This document shows positions 24,857 through 31,588 of a stretch of 64,000 nucleotides of DNA, piece by piece. The stretch is from Streptomyces griseorubiginosus. Its GTDB lineage: Bacteria; Actinomycetota; Actinomycetes; Streptomycetales; Streptomycetaceae. Position numbers and translations under genes: made by a program. The stretch is from the NCBI RefSeq assembly GCF_001514195.1, contig NZ_KQ948737.1, forward strand, positions 700,012 through 764,011, written 5' to 3'. The notes beneath the pieces are model-generated. The model saw only the letters and a program-made list of their open reading frames with translations. It made no database searches and was not told the origin of the DNA. Each line of letters starts with the position of its first letter. Within the stretch, counting starts at the first letter, position 1.

Positions 24857-25249
24857 ATGATCATGACCCTGACGACCACGCGGACCTTCATCCGGACCGG
24901 TCCGGACTGGCCCTGCCAGGTCAAGACCCCCGGCAGCTACGACTGGGAGCGCTCCGCCGCCAAGTGGCTGCGCGACCTGGTGCCGGCGCGGTACGCGAGC
25001 TATCCGGCCCTGATGCGGCACACCGTACTGCTGGCCCGGCACGCCCAGATCCAGGTGCAGCACGAGATCCGGGTGGCCCGCACGGCGCTCCAGACCGCCC
25101 GTGCCGACCTGCCGGCGCTCGGACTGCCGGAGTCGGTCATCGAGCACACGATCAAGCTCTACGCCGCCGAGGTCCTCCAGCTCCAGCACATCGCCCGCAG
25201 TGTCCGCGAGGTCACCCAGGCGCTGGTCGAGCACCACCAGGGCCGCTGA
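24857..25249 (+). CDS. Conserved-looking hypothetical protein, about 130 residues
   Basis: I do not recognise a named family. The N-terminus holds TGPDWPCQVKTPGSYDWERSAA, cited here only in parts: a single Cys, then DWERSAAKWLRDLVPARYA. The rest is two long amphipathic helices (HTVLLARHAQIQVQHEIRVA, VLQLQHIARSVREVTQALVE) suggestive of a coiled-coil or helical bundle. It has no signal peptide or membrane segment. Start could be the ATG at 24857 or 24863. It is preceded by the AT-rich island and its stop codon begins a degenerate tandem array. Confidence 0.75.
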   Translation: MIMTLTTTRTFIRTGPDWPCQVKTPGSYDWERSAAKWLRDLVPARYASYPALMRHTVLLARHAQIQVQHEIRVARTALQTARADLPALGLPESVIEHTIKLYAAEVLQLQHIARSVREVTQALVEHHQGR

Positions 25250-25410
25250 CGCTCCCGCGGGGCATCGAGCACTGCCCCGGGTGGCCGACCTCCCGAAGGG
25301 CATAACCCGGGCGGCTGGCCTTCCGAAGGGCATAACCCGGGCGGCTGACCACGCGAAGGGCATCGCGCACCACCTGGGAGTGCGCTGCCCCTCCCGCAGG
25401 GCATGATCCA
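25244..25410. repeat. About 30-bp degenerate tandem repeats starting at a stop codon
   Basis: The end of the preceding gene (GGCCGCTGACGCTCCCG, stop TGA at 25247-25249) is the first of a run of related units sharing CCCGAAGGGCAT. Two central units at 25291 and 25321 are exactly 30 bp apart and almost identical (CCGAAGGGCATAACCCGGGC). Further degenerate units occur near 25252, 25351 and 25391. The base triplet of the stop recurs as CTGACC, CTGGCC or CCGACC in the copies. The array runs almost to the next ribosome binding site. Confidence 0.85.
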
Positions 25411-25435
25411 CGCCGTACGTGGAACCGGGGTGAGC

Positions 25436-26005
25436 ATGAGCACCACCTCCGAAGTACGGCGCGGCGACCCGATCACCACGGTCCTGACGTGGGAGGTGCG
25501 CCCCGGCCACGAGCGGGAGTTCGAGCGCTGGACCCAGGGCATCACCCGCTGCGCCCGACGGTTCCCCGGCAACGAGGGCGTGTCCTGGCTGCGGCCCGAG
25601 GACGGACACCGCTACCACGCGGTGCTGCGCTGGTCGGACGCGCACCGGCTGACCGCCTGGCTGGAGTCCGACGAACGGGCCGACTGGCACACGCGCATCG
25701 ACGGCGTCGCCACGGAACTCGGCGGCGAGCGGCAGTCCACCACCGGTCTGGAGACCTGGTTCAGCCTGCCCGGCACCACGGTGCGGCCGCCGGTCCGCTG
25801 GAAGATGGTGCTCACCACGTTCCTCGGCGCCTTCCCCTGCACCCTGCTGATCCAGTGGCTGGTGACGCCGAGGACCGCCGCGTGGCCGCTGCCGCTGCGG
25901 GCCGCGGTGTTCCCCGTGGTCCTGCTGCCGGTGCTGACGTACCTGATCATGCCCGTGCTGAGCCGGCTGCTGCGCCGGTGGCTGTATCCGGCGCCCGGCC
26001 ACTGA
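25436..26005 (+). CDS. Antibiotic biosynthesis monooxygenase (ABM) domain protein with C-terminal membrane helices
   Basis: The 189-residue protein has an ABM-like ferredoxin fold at about residues 13-105 (TTVLTWEVRPGHEREFERW, WSDAHRLTAWLES) and two hydrophobic segments near the C-terminus (MVLTTFLGAFPCTLLIQWLV and PVVLLPVLTYLIMPVL). ABM domains are small heme-degrading or quinone-forming oxygenase folds; membrane-tethered versions are known as conserved proteins of unknown role. The ATG at 25436 is preceded by GGGGTGA. The 5' side is the tandem array described above. Confidence 0.85.
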   Translation: MSTTSEVRRGDPITTVLTWEVRPGHEREFERWTQGITRCARRFPGNEGVSWLRPEDGHRYHAVLRWSDAHRLTAWLESDERADWHTRIDGVATELGGERQSTTGLETWFSLPGTTVRPPVRWKMVLTTFLGAFPCTLLIQWLVTPRTAAWPLPLRAAVFPVVLLPVLTYLIMPVLSRLLRRWLYPAPGH

Positions 26006-26152
26006 ACTCGTCCGCGCGGTACGCGTGACCGTGGCGCCCCTTACCGAACCGGGGGGTGCGGTCGGTTTCGTCAACCGGCGGGGTCACCGGTGCGTGCGAT
26101 GTGTGCGGACGGAGGCGGGGGCGTCCCTGGCCACCTGTGCGATGCTCGACCC

Positions 26153-28726
26153 GTGACGAGCGAGCCTGTCGGCCCTTCGCAGGCCGGAACCGCGCCCGAC
26201 ATGGCCGCGATGGCCCAGGTCGTGGCCAGGCAGCGTGCGGAGATGGACCGGTTGCGGGACCAGGCCGCCACCGCGGCGGTACTGGAGCGGGCCAAGGGTG
26301 CCCTCATGGCGCAGACCGGCTGCACCCCCGACGCGGCCGGCGAGGAACTGCTGCGGCGCGCCAAGGCCGGTGACCGCACCCTCCTGGAGGAGTGCTGGAT
26401 CAGCCTCGGCGCCCTGGTGCCCCCACTGCCCGGGACCGCCCCGGAGTCCGGCACCGTCGGGAGCTCCACCGGCATCGACCCGTCCGCGGGCCCCGGCACC
26501 CACCTCTCCGCCGTTCTCGGCCCCGCCGGTCCCGCCGGTCCCGCCGGTCCGCGGTCCGCGAGGGCAGACACCGGCCCGGCCGACGAACGGGACAGCACCG
26601 CTCCGGACACCGATCGGAGCGCCGGTCCCCCTGGGGCGCAGGACAGTGCCGGTCCTCCCGACGGGCAGCCCGACGCCGGTCCGGACGACGGATTCACCGC
26701 GCTCGGTCGCCTCGGCAAGGCCCTCGTCCATGCCGCCACGCCCCACGACCTGGCCCGGTGCCTGCTGGACGAGCTCACGGCGGACGTCGACGCCGACGCG
26801 CTCATGCTCTTCAGGACCCTGCCCACCGGAGGCCTCGAACTGATCGGGCACGCCGGGATCGACGACACCCTGGCCGGCCAGTGGGCGATGGTGCCGCCGC
26901 TGGACGGCATCGCCGCGCTCGAGGCGCTCCGCGCGCGGGAGCCGCGCTGGCTGGAGGACTTCGCGCGGGACCAGGAGCGTCATCTGCTCATCGGGGATCC
27001 TCCGGAACGTTGGCTGTCCCGCGCCTGGCTGCCGGTGCCGGCGGAGGGCGAGGTCGAGGTCTGCATCGGGATCCTGCGGACGCGCGGCGGCGCCTTCTCC
27101 CCCGCGGAACGGCACCTGCTGCGGGCCGTCGCCCGGCTGTGCGCGGGCTGGCTCCGTTCCTTCGGCGCCCGGCGGACGCCCGCTCCCGGGGCCACGGCCG
27201 CCGCCGCCCAGCCGGTGTTCGACTCGCTGCCGGGCTCGGCGATGCTGCTCACACCGTTGCGCGGAACCGAAGGCGCGGTCGGCGACTACCGGATCGACGC
27301 CGCCACCGAGGAGGCGGTCGACGTCGTGGGCCGCACAGGTCGGCAACTGCTCGGCCGGCGCATCCTGGAGTGTCTGCCGAGCATGGCGGACGAGGCGGTG
27401 TGGCACGGCTGTCTGCGCACCCTGACCACGGGTGAGCCGTTCGAGGGCAAGCCGTTCGCCCACCAGTCGGTGGTGGGCGGCAGCGCCGAGCTGTCCACGT
27501 ACACCGTGCACGCGGCCCGGCTGGGCGACGCCCTGGTCCTCACCTGGGTCCGGCACGACTCCTCCGACCGCCAGGAGCAGCGCCTGGCGGACGTGCAACG
27601 GCTGGGGAAGCTCGGCTGGGCGAACTGGAACCTCGTCACCGACGAGGGCAGTTGGTCCTCCCAGACCTTCCTGGTCATGGGACGCGACCCCGCGCTAGGA
27701 CCGGTCCGCCTGGCCGACCTCCCGGGGCTCGCCGTACCCGAGGACGCGCCGGTCCTCACCCGGGCCGTTGAGCAACTCGTGCGTACAGGAAGCCAGTTCG
27801 ACCTCCCCTTCCGGATCAGGTCCGGCAACGGGGTCCGCCATCTGCGGATGGTCGCCGAGGTCGTGAGGGACAGCGAGAACCAGCCCGTCGAGGTGCACGG
27901 CTTCGTGCAGGACCTCACCGCCCAGCGCAGCGCCGAACTGGCCCTGGTCGAGAGCGAGCGGGCGATCCTCACCCAGGACGGTGTGCTGCACGCCGAACGG
28001 GCGCTGGCCGCCCGGCTCCAGCACGCGTTGCTCCCGCTGCCCACCCGGCCGGTCGCCCTCGCCGGACTCCGGGTCGAAGTGGCCTACCTGCCGGCCCAGT
28101 CGGGGATCCATGTCGGCGGCGACTGGTTCAGCGCCATCGAACTCCCCGACGGAGAGGCCCTGTTCGTGGTCGGCGACGTCGCCGGCCACGGCATCGACGC
28201 GGTGGCCACCATGGCCCAACTGCGCTTCACCGCCAAGGGCATGGTCATCACCGGGTCGTCGCTGACCGGGGCGCTGACCCGGCTCAACACCCTGCTCCTG
28301 CACGCCCGCGGCTCCCACGACGCGCACGCCACCGCGACCATGGTCCTGGCCCGCTACGTCCCGGACGAGCGCTGTCTGGTGTGGGCCCAGGCCGGTCATC
28401 CACCTCCGTTGCTGGTGCGCGGCGGCGAGGTGCGCTATCTGGAGCGCCCGGTCGGCATGCTGCTGGGGGCCTGCGCCGCCCCGGACTTCGTGGAGGCGCG
28501 CTGCGTGCTGGAACCGGGCGACCGGGTCCTGCTCTACACGGACGGCCTGGTGGAGCGGCCGTCGGAGGGCCTCGACCACGGCCTGGACCGGCTCGCCGCG
28601 GCCGTCGCGGCCCATGACTCCCGGGAGCCGGGCTCGCTGCTCCCGCTGCTCACCGCGGTCCTGGAGGGCGAACGGCGCGACGACGTGTGCGTGGTGGACA
28701 TCCGGGTGCCCGGCGCACCGCGGTGA
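26153..28726 (+). CDS. SpoIIE/RsbU-type PP2C phosphatase with ANTAR, GAF and PAS modules
   Basis: The 857-residue protein is modular. Residues about 20-75 (VVARQRAEMDRLRDQ, VLERAKGALMAQTG) form an ANTAR-like RNA-binding helical unit. A low-complexity GPAGPAGP linker follows, then a GAF-like domain (about 177-337) and one or two PAS-like regions (about 355-610). The PP2C phosphatase domain spans the last 220 residues. Metal-binding acidic residues are present in GGDWFS (Asp657), GDVAGHGIDA, YTDGLVE and RRDD. It probably dephosphorylates an anti-sigma-factor antagonist in a partner-switching pathway in response to a sensed signal. The GTG at 26153 is the likely start. No anti-sigma gene is adjacent. 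Confidence 0.88.
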   Translation: MTSEPVGPSQAGTAPDMAAMAQVVARQRAEMDRLRDQAATAAVLERAKGALMAQTGCTPDAAGEELLRRAKAGDRTLLEECWISLGALVPPLPGTAPESGTVGSSTGIDPSAGPGTHLSAVLGPAGPAGPAGPRSARADTGPADERDSTAPDTDRSAGPPGAQDSAGPPDGQPDAGPDDGFTALGRLGKALVHAATPHDLARCLLDELTADVDADALMLFRTLPTGGLELIGHAGIDDTLAGQWAMVPPLDGIAALEALRAREPRWLEDFARDQERHLLIGDPPERWLSRAWLPVPAEGEVEVCIGILRTRGGAFSPAERHLLRAVARLCAGWLRSFGARRTPAPGATAAAAQPVFDSLPGSAMLLTPLRGTEGAVGDYRIDAATEEAVDVVGRTGRQLLGRRILECLPSMADEAVWHGCLRTLTTGEPFEGKPFAHQSVVGGSAELSTYTVHAARLGDALVLTWVRHDSSDRQEQRLADVQRLGKLGWANWNLVTDEGSWSSQTFLVMGRDPALGPVRLADLPGLAVPEDAPVLTRAVEQLVRTGSQFDLPFRIRSGNGVRHLRMVAEVVRDSENQPVEVHGFVQDLTAQRSAELALVESERAILTQDGVLHAERALAARLQHALLPLPTRPVALAGLRVEVAYLPAQSGIHVGGDWFSAIELPDGEALFVVGDVAGHGIDAVATMAQLRFTAKGMVITGSSLTGALTRLNTLLLHARGSHDAHATATMVLARYVPDERCLVWAQAGHPPPLLVRGGEVRYLERPVGMLLGACAAPDFVEARCVLEPGDRVLLYTDGLVERPSEGLDHGLDRLAAAVAAHDSREPGSLLPLLTAVLEGERRDDVCVVDIRVPGAPR

Positions 28727-28751
28727 CCGGTCCGCCGCTTCGAGGCCCGGG

Positions 28752-29234
28752 TCAGTCCGCGGGGTGGCCCGGCGAGATGGAGACCGCGTCGGAGAGCCGT
28801 AGCAGAGGCGTCTGCGCGGTGTCCTCGCGGGCGCCCCACGTCTGCGGTTCCAGGAAGAATCCGACGTGGTCGCCGCCGTCGGTGCGGGAGACGACCGTGC
28901 CGACGAACCAGGCCGCCGCGTCCTCCAGCACCACGGCCCCGCCGGCCTCCCGCCGCGTGCGGACCCTGGCGAACTTGTCCGTGCGGTCCCCCGTCTCCCC
29001 GCCGAACAGCTCGGCGAGGTCGCGCTGTTCGCGGGTGAGCAGATGGACGGCGAGGCGGTCGGCGGTGCGGGCCACGCGGTAGGTGCGGTTCGCCTTCGAC
29101 AGCCACACCACGTACCGCACGGGCTCGATCGAGCACTGGCAGGCGAACCCGACCAGACAGCCGGCGCGCTCGCCGTCCGCGGCGGCGGTCACGACGCACA
29201 TGTCGGGGTCCAGCCGGTCGATGAAAGCGTCCAT
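28752..29234 (-). CDS. Flavin reductase-like domain protein
   Basis: The 160-residue product resembles the flavin reductase-like (FMN-binding split barrel) family: CVVTAAADGERAGCLVGFACQCS near the N-terminus (quoted in parts: MCVVTAAADGE, GCLVGF), then VVWLSKANRTYRVA and LAVHLLTREQRDLAELFGG. Such proteins bind FMN and reduce free flavin or act as small oxidoreductases. I chose the ATG at 29234 because GGAGG lies 9 nt upstream. It is downstream of, and possibly co-transcribed with, the peptidoglycan-binding gene 18 bp away. Confidence 0.82.
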   Translation of the reverse strand: MDAFIDRLDPDMCVVTAAADGERAGCLVGFACQCSIEPVRYVVWLSKANRTYRVARTADRLAVHLLTREQRDLAELFGGETGDRTDKFARVRTRREAGGAVVLEDAAAWFVGTVVSRTDGGDHVGFFLEPQTWGAREDTAQTPLLRLSDAVSISPGHPAD

Positions 29235-29252
29235 GCCCGCCATCCTCCGCGA

Positions 29253-29924
29253 TCAGCCGCCGCCCGTACGGGACTCCAGGTCGCGCCGTGTGTCGTCGCC
29301 GTACACCCCGTCCTCGTCGCCGCGGATGCCGTACCAGAGCTGGAAGCGGGCCACGGCCGCGGCCAGGGTCGCGTCGTAGGTGCCGTCGGTGGACCCGTTG
29401 TCGTAGACGTTCGGGATGTGCCGCAGACGTTCCTGGAGGTCGGTCACCTCGGGTCCGCTGTCCCCCTCGCGCAGGGTGCCGGCACCGTCGGGGTCGCTGT
29501 CGCCGGAGGGGGTCGGGGTGGGGGTGGGGGTGGGTACCGGGGCCGCGGGGGCGGTCGCCGAGGGACGGGGGGCGGCGACCGCGGTGCTCTCCGTGCGGTC
29601 GGTGAGCAGGAGGGCGCCGCCGAAGCCGATCACCGCGGCGGCGGTCACGGCCGCCGCGACCGCGGTGCGGCGCAGGCCGGGCACCCGGCCCCGCGGGAGG
29701 TCCCGGACGTGAGGGTCGTCCCTGACCGGCGGCAGCTCCTCGGTGGCGTCCTCCGTCCCCGACGGGCGGCCGGGCAGCACGATGGGCTCGTAGCCGACGG
29801 TCGGGCGCGGCGGCAGGTCCTTGAGCAGCTCCGCGAGCGCGTCGGTGCGGCGCGGGCGCAGCACCCGGATGGGCTCGATGGCCGCATCGTCCGGCGGCAC
29901 CCCTCGGTCGGACGGTGTGGTCAT
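29253..29924 (-). CDS. Membrane-anchored peptidoglycan-binding protein
   Basis: The 223-residue protein has a cytoplasmic N-terminus of about 85 residues, one membrane helix (TAVAAAVTAAAVIGFGGALL), an extracytoplasmic PTPTPTPTPS linker and a C-terminal peptidoglycan-binding type 1 domain (LREGDSGPEVTDLQERLRHI, YDATLAAAVARFQ). It would bind cell-wall glycan or peptide on the outside while exposing its N-terminus in the cytoplasm. The ATG at 29924 follows GAAGGAGAACAGG. The gene diverges from the TetR regulator at 30109. Confidence 0.87.
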   Translation of the reverse strand: MTTPSDRGVPPDDAAIEPIRVLRPRRTDALAELLKDLPPRPTVGYEPIVLPGRPSGTEDATEELPPVRDDPHVRDLPRGRVPGLRRTAVAAAVTAAAVIGFGGALLLTDRTESTAVAAPRPSATAPAAPVPTPTPTPTPSGDSDPDGAGTLREGDSGPEVTDLQERLRHIPNVYDNGSTDGTYDATLAAAVARFQLWYGIRGDEDGVYGDDTRRDLESRTGGG

Positions 29925-30041
29925 CCTGTTCTCCTTCCGTCCCGTGCGCATGGGTGTTTCGCCGTCCCCCGGGGAGAGATACGGGGCCACGGGGCAGGGA
30001 GTTCAGCACGACGGCCAGGTCCTCCCTCGTCGCCCCGGACA

Positions 30042-30077
30042 GCACTCAGTTCCCTCGCACGGCAGCACCGAGTGCCA
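30042..30077. promoter_or_regulatory. Two copies of a GCACT-N-AGTGCC operator before the TetR gene
   Basis: AGCACTCAGTTCC (30041-30053) and AGCACCGAGTGCC (30064-30076) both resemble the palindrome GGCACT-N-AGTGCC. A perfect version, TGGCACTGAGTGCCA, lies at 30870-30884 downstream of the same TetR gene. Tandem sites immediately upstream of a tetR-type gene are typical of autoregulation. Confidence 0.65.
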
Positions 30078-30108
30078 CAGTCGGGGTCGAGGTGCTACTT
30101 TCGCGACC

Positions 30109-30798
30109 ATGAGCTCCACCAAGCCCCCCATGCGGGACGCGCTGGTCGCGGCCGCCTTCCGGCTGTTCCTGGAACGGGGTTACGAGCAGACCACCGTCGA
30201 CGACATCGTCGCGCTCGCCGGAGTCGGGCGCCGGTCGTTCTTCCGGTACTTCCCGTCCAAGGAGGACGTGGTCTTCCCCGACCACGAGCGCTGCCTGGCC
30301 GACGTGACGGCCTTCCTCGACGCCAGCGACCCCGGGTGCGACCCGGTGCAGCGGGTCTGCGAGGCGGTGCGACTGGTCCTGCGGATGTACACCGAGAACC
30401 CCACCTTCTCCGTGCAGCGCTACCGCCTCACCAAGCAGGTTCCGGGCCTGCGCGCCTACGAGCTGTCCGTGGTGTGGCGCTACGAGCGGTCCTTCGCCGC
30501 GTATCTGCGCGGACGGCTGAAGGGGCTGCACGACGGGACGCTCCGGGCCGACGTGATCGCCGCCGCCGTGGCCGCGGCGCACAACAACGCCCTGCGCTCC
30601 TGGCTGCGTTCGGACGGACAGGACGATCCGGAGGAGGCGGTGGAGCACGCGCTCGGTTATGTGCAGAGCTCGTTCGGGGGACGCGGCGCGCCGGCCGCCG
30701 ACCAGGAGTCCGAGGACGTGGTGGTGATCGTCTCGCGCCGCGGCGCCCCGATGTGGCGGGTGGTCCAGGAGATCGAGTCCACGCTCGACGGGGGCTGA
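30109..30798 (+). CDS. TetR/AcrR-family transcriptional regulator
   Basis: The 229-residue protein has the N-terminal TetR helix-turn-helix (LVAAAFRLFLERGYEQTTVD, then IVALAGVGRRSFFRYFPSKE), and a helical ligand domain. The sequence FFRYFPSKEDVVF is typical of members that respond to acyl-CoA or hydrophobic molecules, but the ligand is not readable. ATG 30109 was chosen as the first Met before the helix-turn-helix. Candidate operator copies lie 30-70 bp upstream and again between this gene and the zinc-ribbon gene downstream. Confidence 0.92.
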   Translation: MSSTKPPMRDALVAAAFRLFLERGYEQTTVDDIVALAGVGRRSFFRYFPSKEDVVFPDHERCLADVTAFLDASDPGCDPVQRVCEAVRLVLRMYTENPTFSVQRYRLTKQVPGLRAYELSVVWRYERSFAAYLRGRLKGLHDGTLRADVIAAAVAAAHNNALRSWLRSDGQDDPEEAVEHALGYVQSSFGGRGAPAADQESEDVVVIVSRRGAPMWRVVQEIESTLDGG

Positions 30799-30869
30799 GA
30801 GGGGGTGCCCGGGTGCCGGGGGGGGGCGAAAATCCGGGGACCGATAGGGGTACCCAGTACCTTTACTCC

Positions 30870-30884
30870 TGGCACTGAGTGCCA
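30870..30884. promoter_or_regulatory. Perfect palindromic operator TGGCACT-G-AGTGCCA
   Basis: A 15-bp perfect inverted repeat (7-bp arms, 1-nt centre) lies 100 bp upstream of the zinc-ribbon gene at 30984. It matches two degenerate copies upstream of the TetR gene. The preceding TACCTTTACT stretch may hold the promoter. The pattern links the TetR regulator to control of the zinc-ribbon gene. Confidence 0.75.
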
Positions 30885-30983
30885 TACGCTGACGCCGTGC
30901 ACGGTGGCACAGGGAACCGCGCACAGGCGTGCCCGGTGCTCCGCGCACGCGCGATTCCGGCCGAGCGCAAGGAGTTGACCAGC

Positions 30984-31397
30984 GTGTACCACCACTCAGG
31001 CAGCATGGCCCGTACGGCAGGCGGCTCCGCGACGAGCCTCCTGGATCCCGTCGCCCCGGCCACGGACGCGATCCTCTTCCAGCGCTGCACCTGGTGCGGC
31101 ACGGCGATGTACCACCGGTTGCTGTGTCCGGTCTGCCAGGGCGGCGACCTGCGCACGGAGCGCAGCGAGGGCGTCGGGACGGTCCGCCACGCCACCGTGG
31201 TGCACCGCAACACCCCCGCCGCGCGCAATGTGTCCCTGGTCGAGCTGGCCGAGGGCTTCGTCGTCCGGGGCCGGGTCATCGGCCCGCCCGCCGCGATCCA
31301 CAGCGGCGACCGGGTCCGGATGTCGACGGCCAAGGACCCGGTCCGCGGCGAGCCGGTCTTCCAACTGGTCGACGAGCCCTACCGCGCCTGGAGCTGA
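30984..31397 (+). CDS. DUF35/OB-fold zinc-ribbon acyl-CoA-associated protein
   Basis: The 137-residue protein has a rubredoxin-like zinc ribbon, CTWCGTAMYHRLLCPVC (about residues 35-51), followed by an OB-fold (GTVRHATVVHRNT, YSLVELAEGF-like VSLVELAEGFVVRGRVIG). DUF35 proteins usually partner thiolase-like or MaoC-like enzymes of acyl-CoA, sterol or polyketide metabolism. Here no thiolase gene is adjacent, so it is an orphan. The GTG at 30984 has AAGGAG 9 nt upstream. A perfect palindrome lies in the promoter region, likely bound by the TetR protein encoded upstream. Confidence 0.85.
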   Translation: MYHHSGSMARTAGGSATSLLDPVAPATDAILFQRCTWCGTAMYHRLLCPVCQGGDLRTERSEGVGTVRHATVVHRNTPAARNVSLVELAEGFVVRGRVIGPPAAIHSGDRVRMSTAKDPVRGEPVFQLVDEPYRAWS

Positions 31398-31588
31398 CGG
31401 CCCGCCGACGCGCGGCCGGGACCGCCCCTGCCGCCGCTCCCCTGACCCCACGGCCTGATCGCGTCGCTCTCCCGCGAAATCCGCCGACACACAGACAACC
31501 CACAGGCGCCTCCGCCCCGTCCTAAGTGACGCGAGAGGCGCCCGGGACCGACGGGACGTCTGCGCACGGGGTTTTGAGGAGAGAACCA

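Noticed and set aside
24567..24860. 97-codon open frame in the AT-rich spacer
   Set aside because: It starts with a hydrophobic stretch but has no ribosome binding site, and codon use differs strongly from real genes here.
25258..25380. Repeated peptide LPKGITRAAG-like in the tandem array
   Set aside because: It is only the translation of a DNA repeat in a frame without start or ribosome binding site.
30818..30826. Run of nine G residues, possibly phase-variable
   Set aside because: It is in a spacer after a stop codon and away from promoter elements; no coding or promoter consequence is visible.
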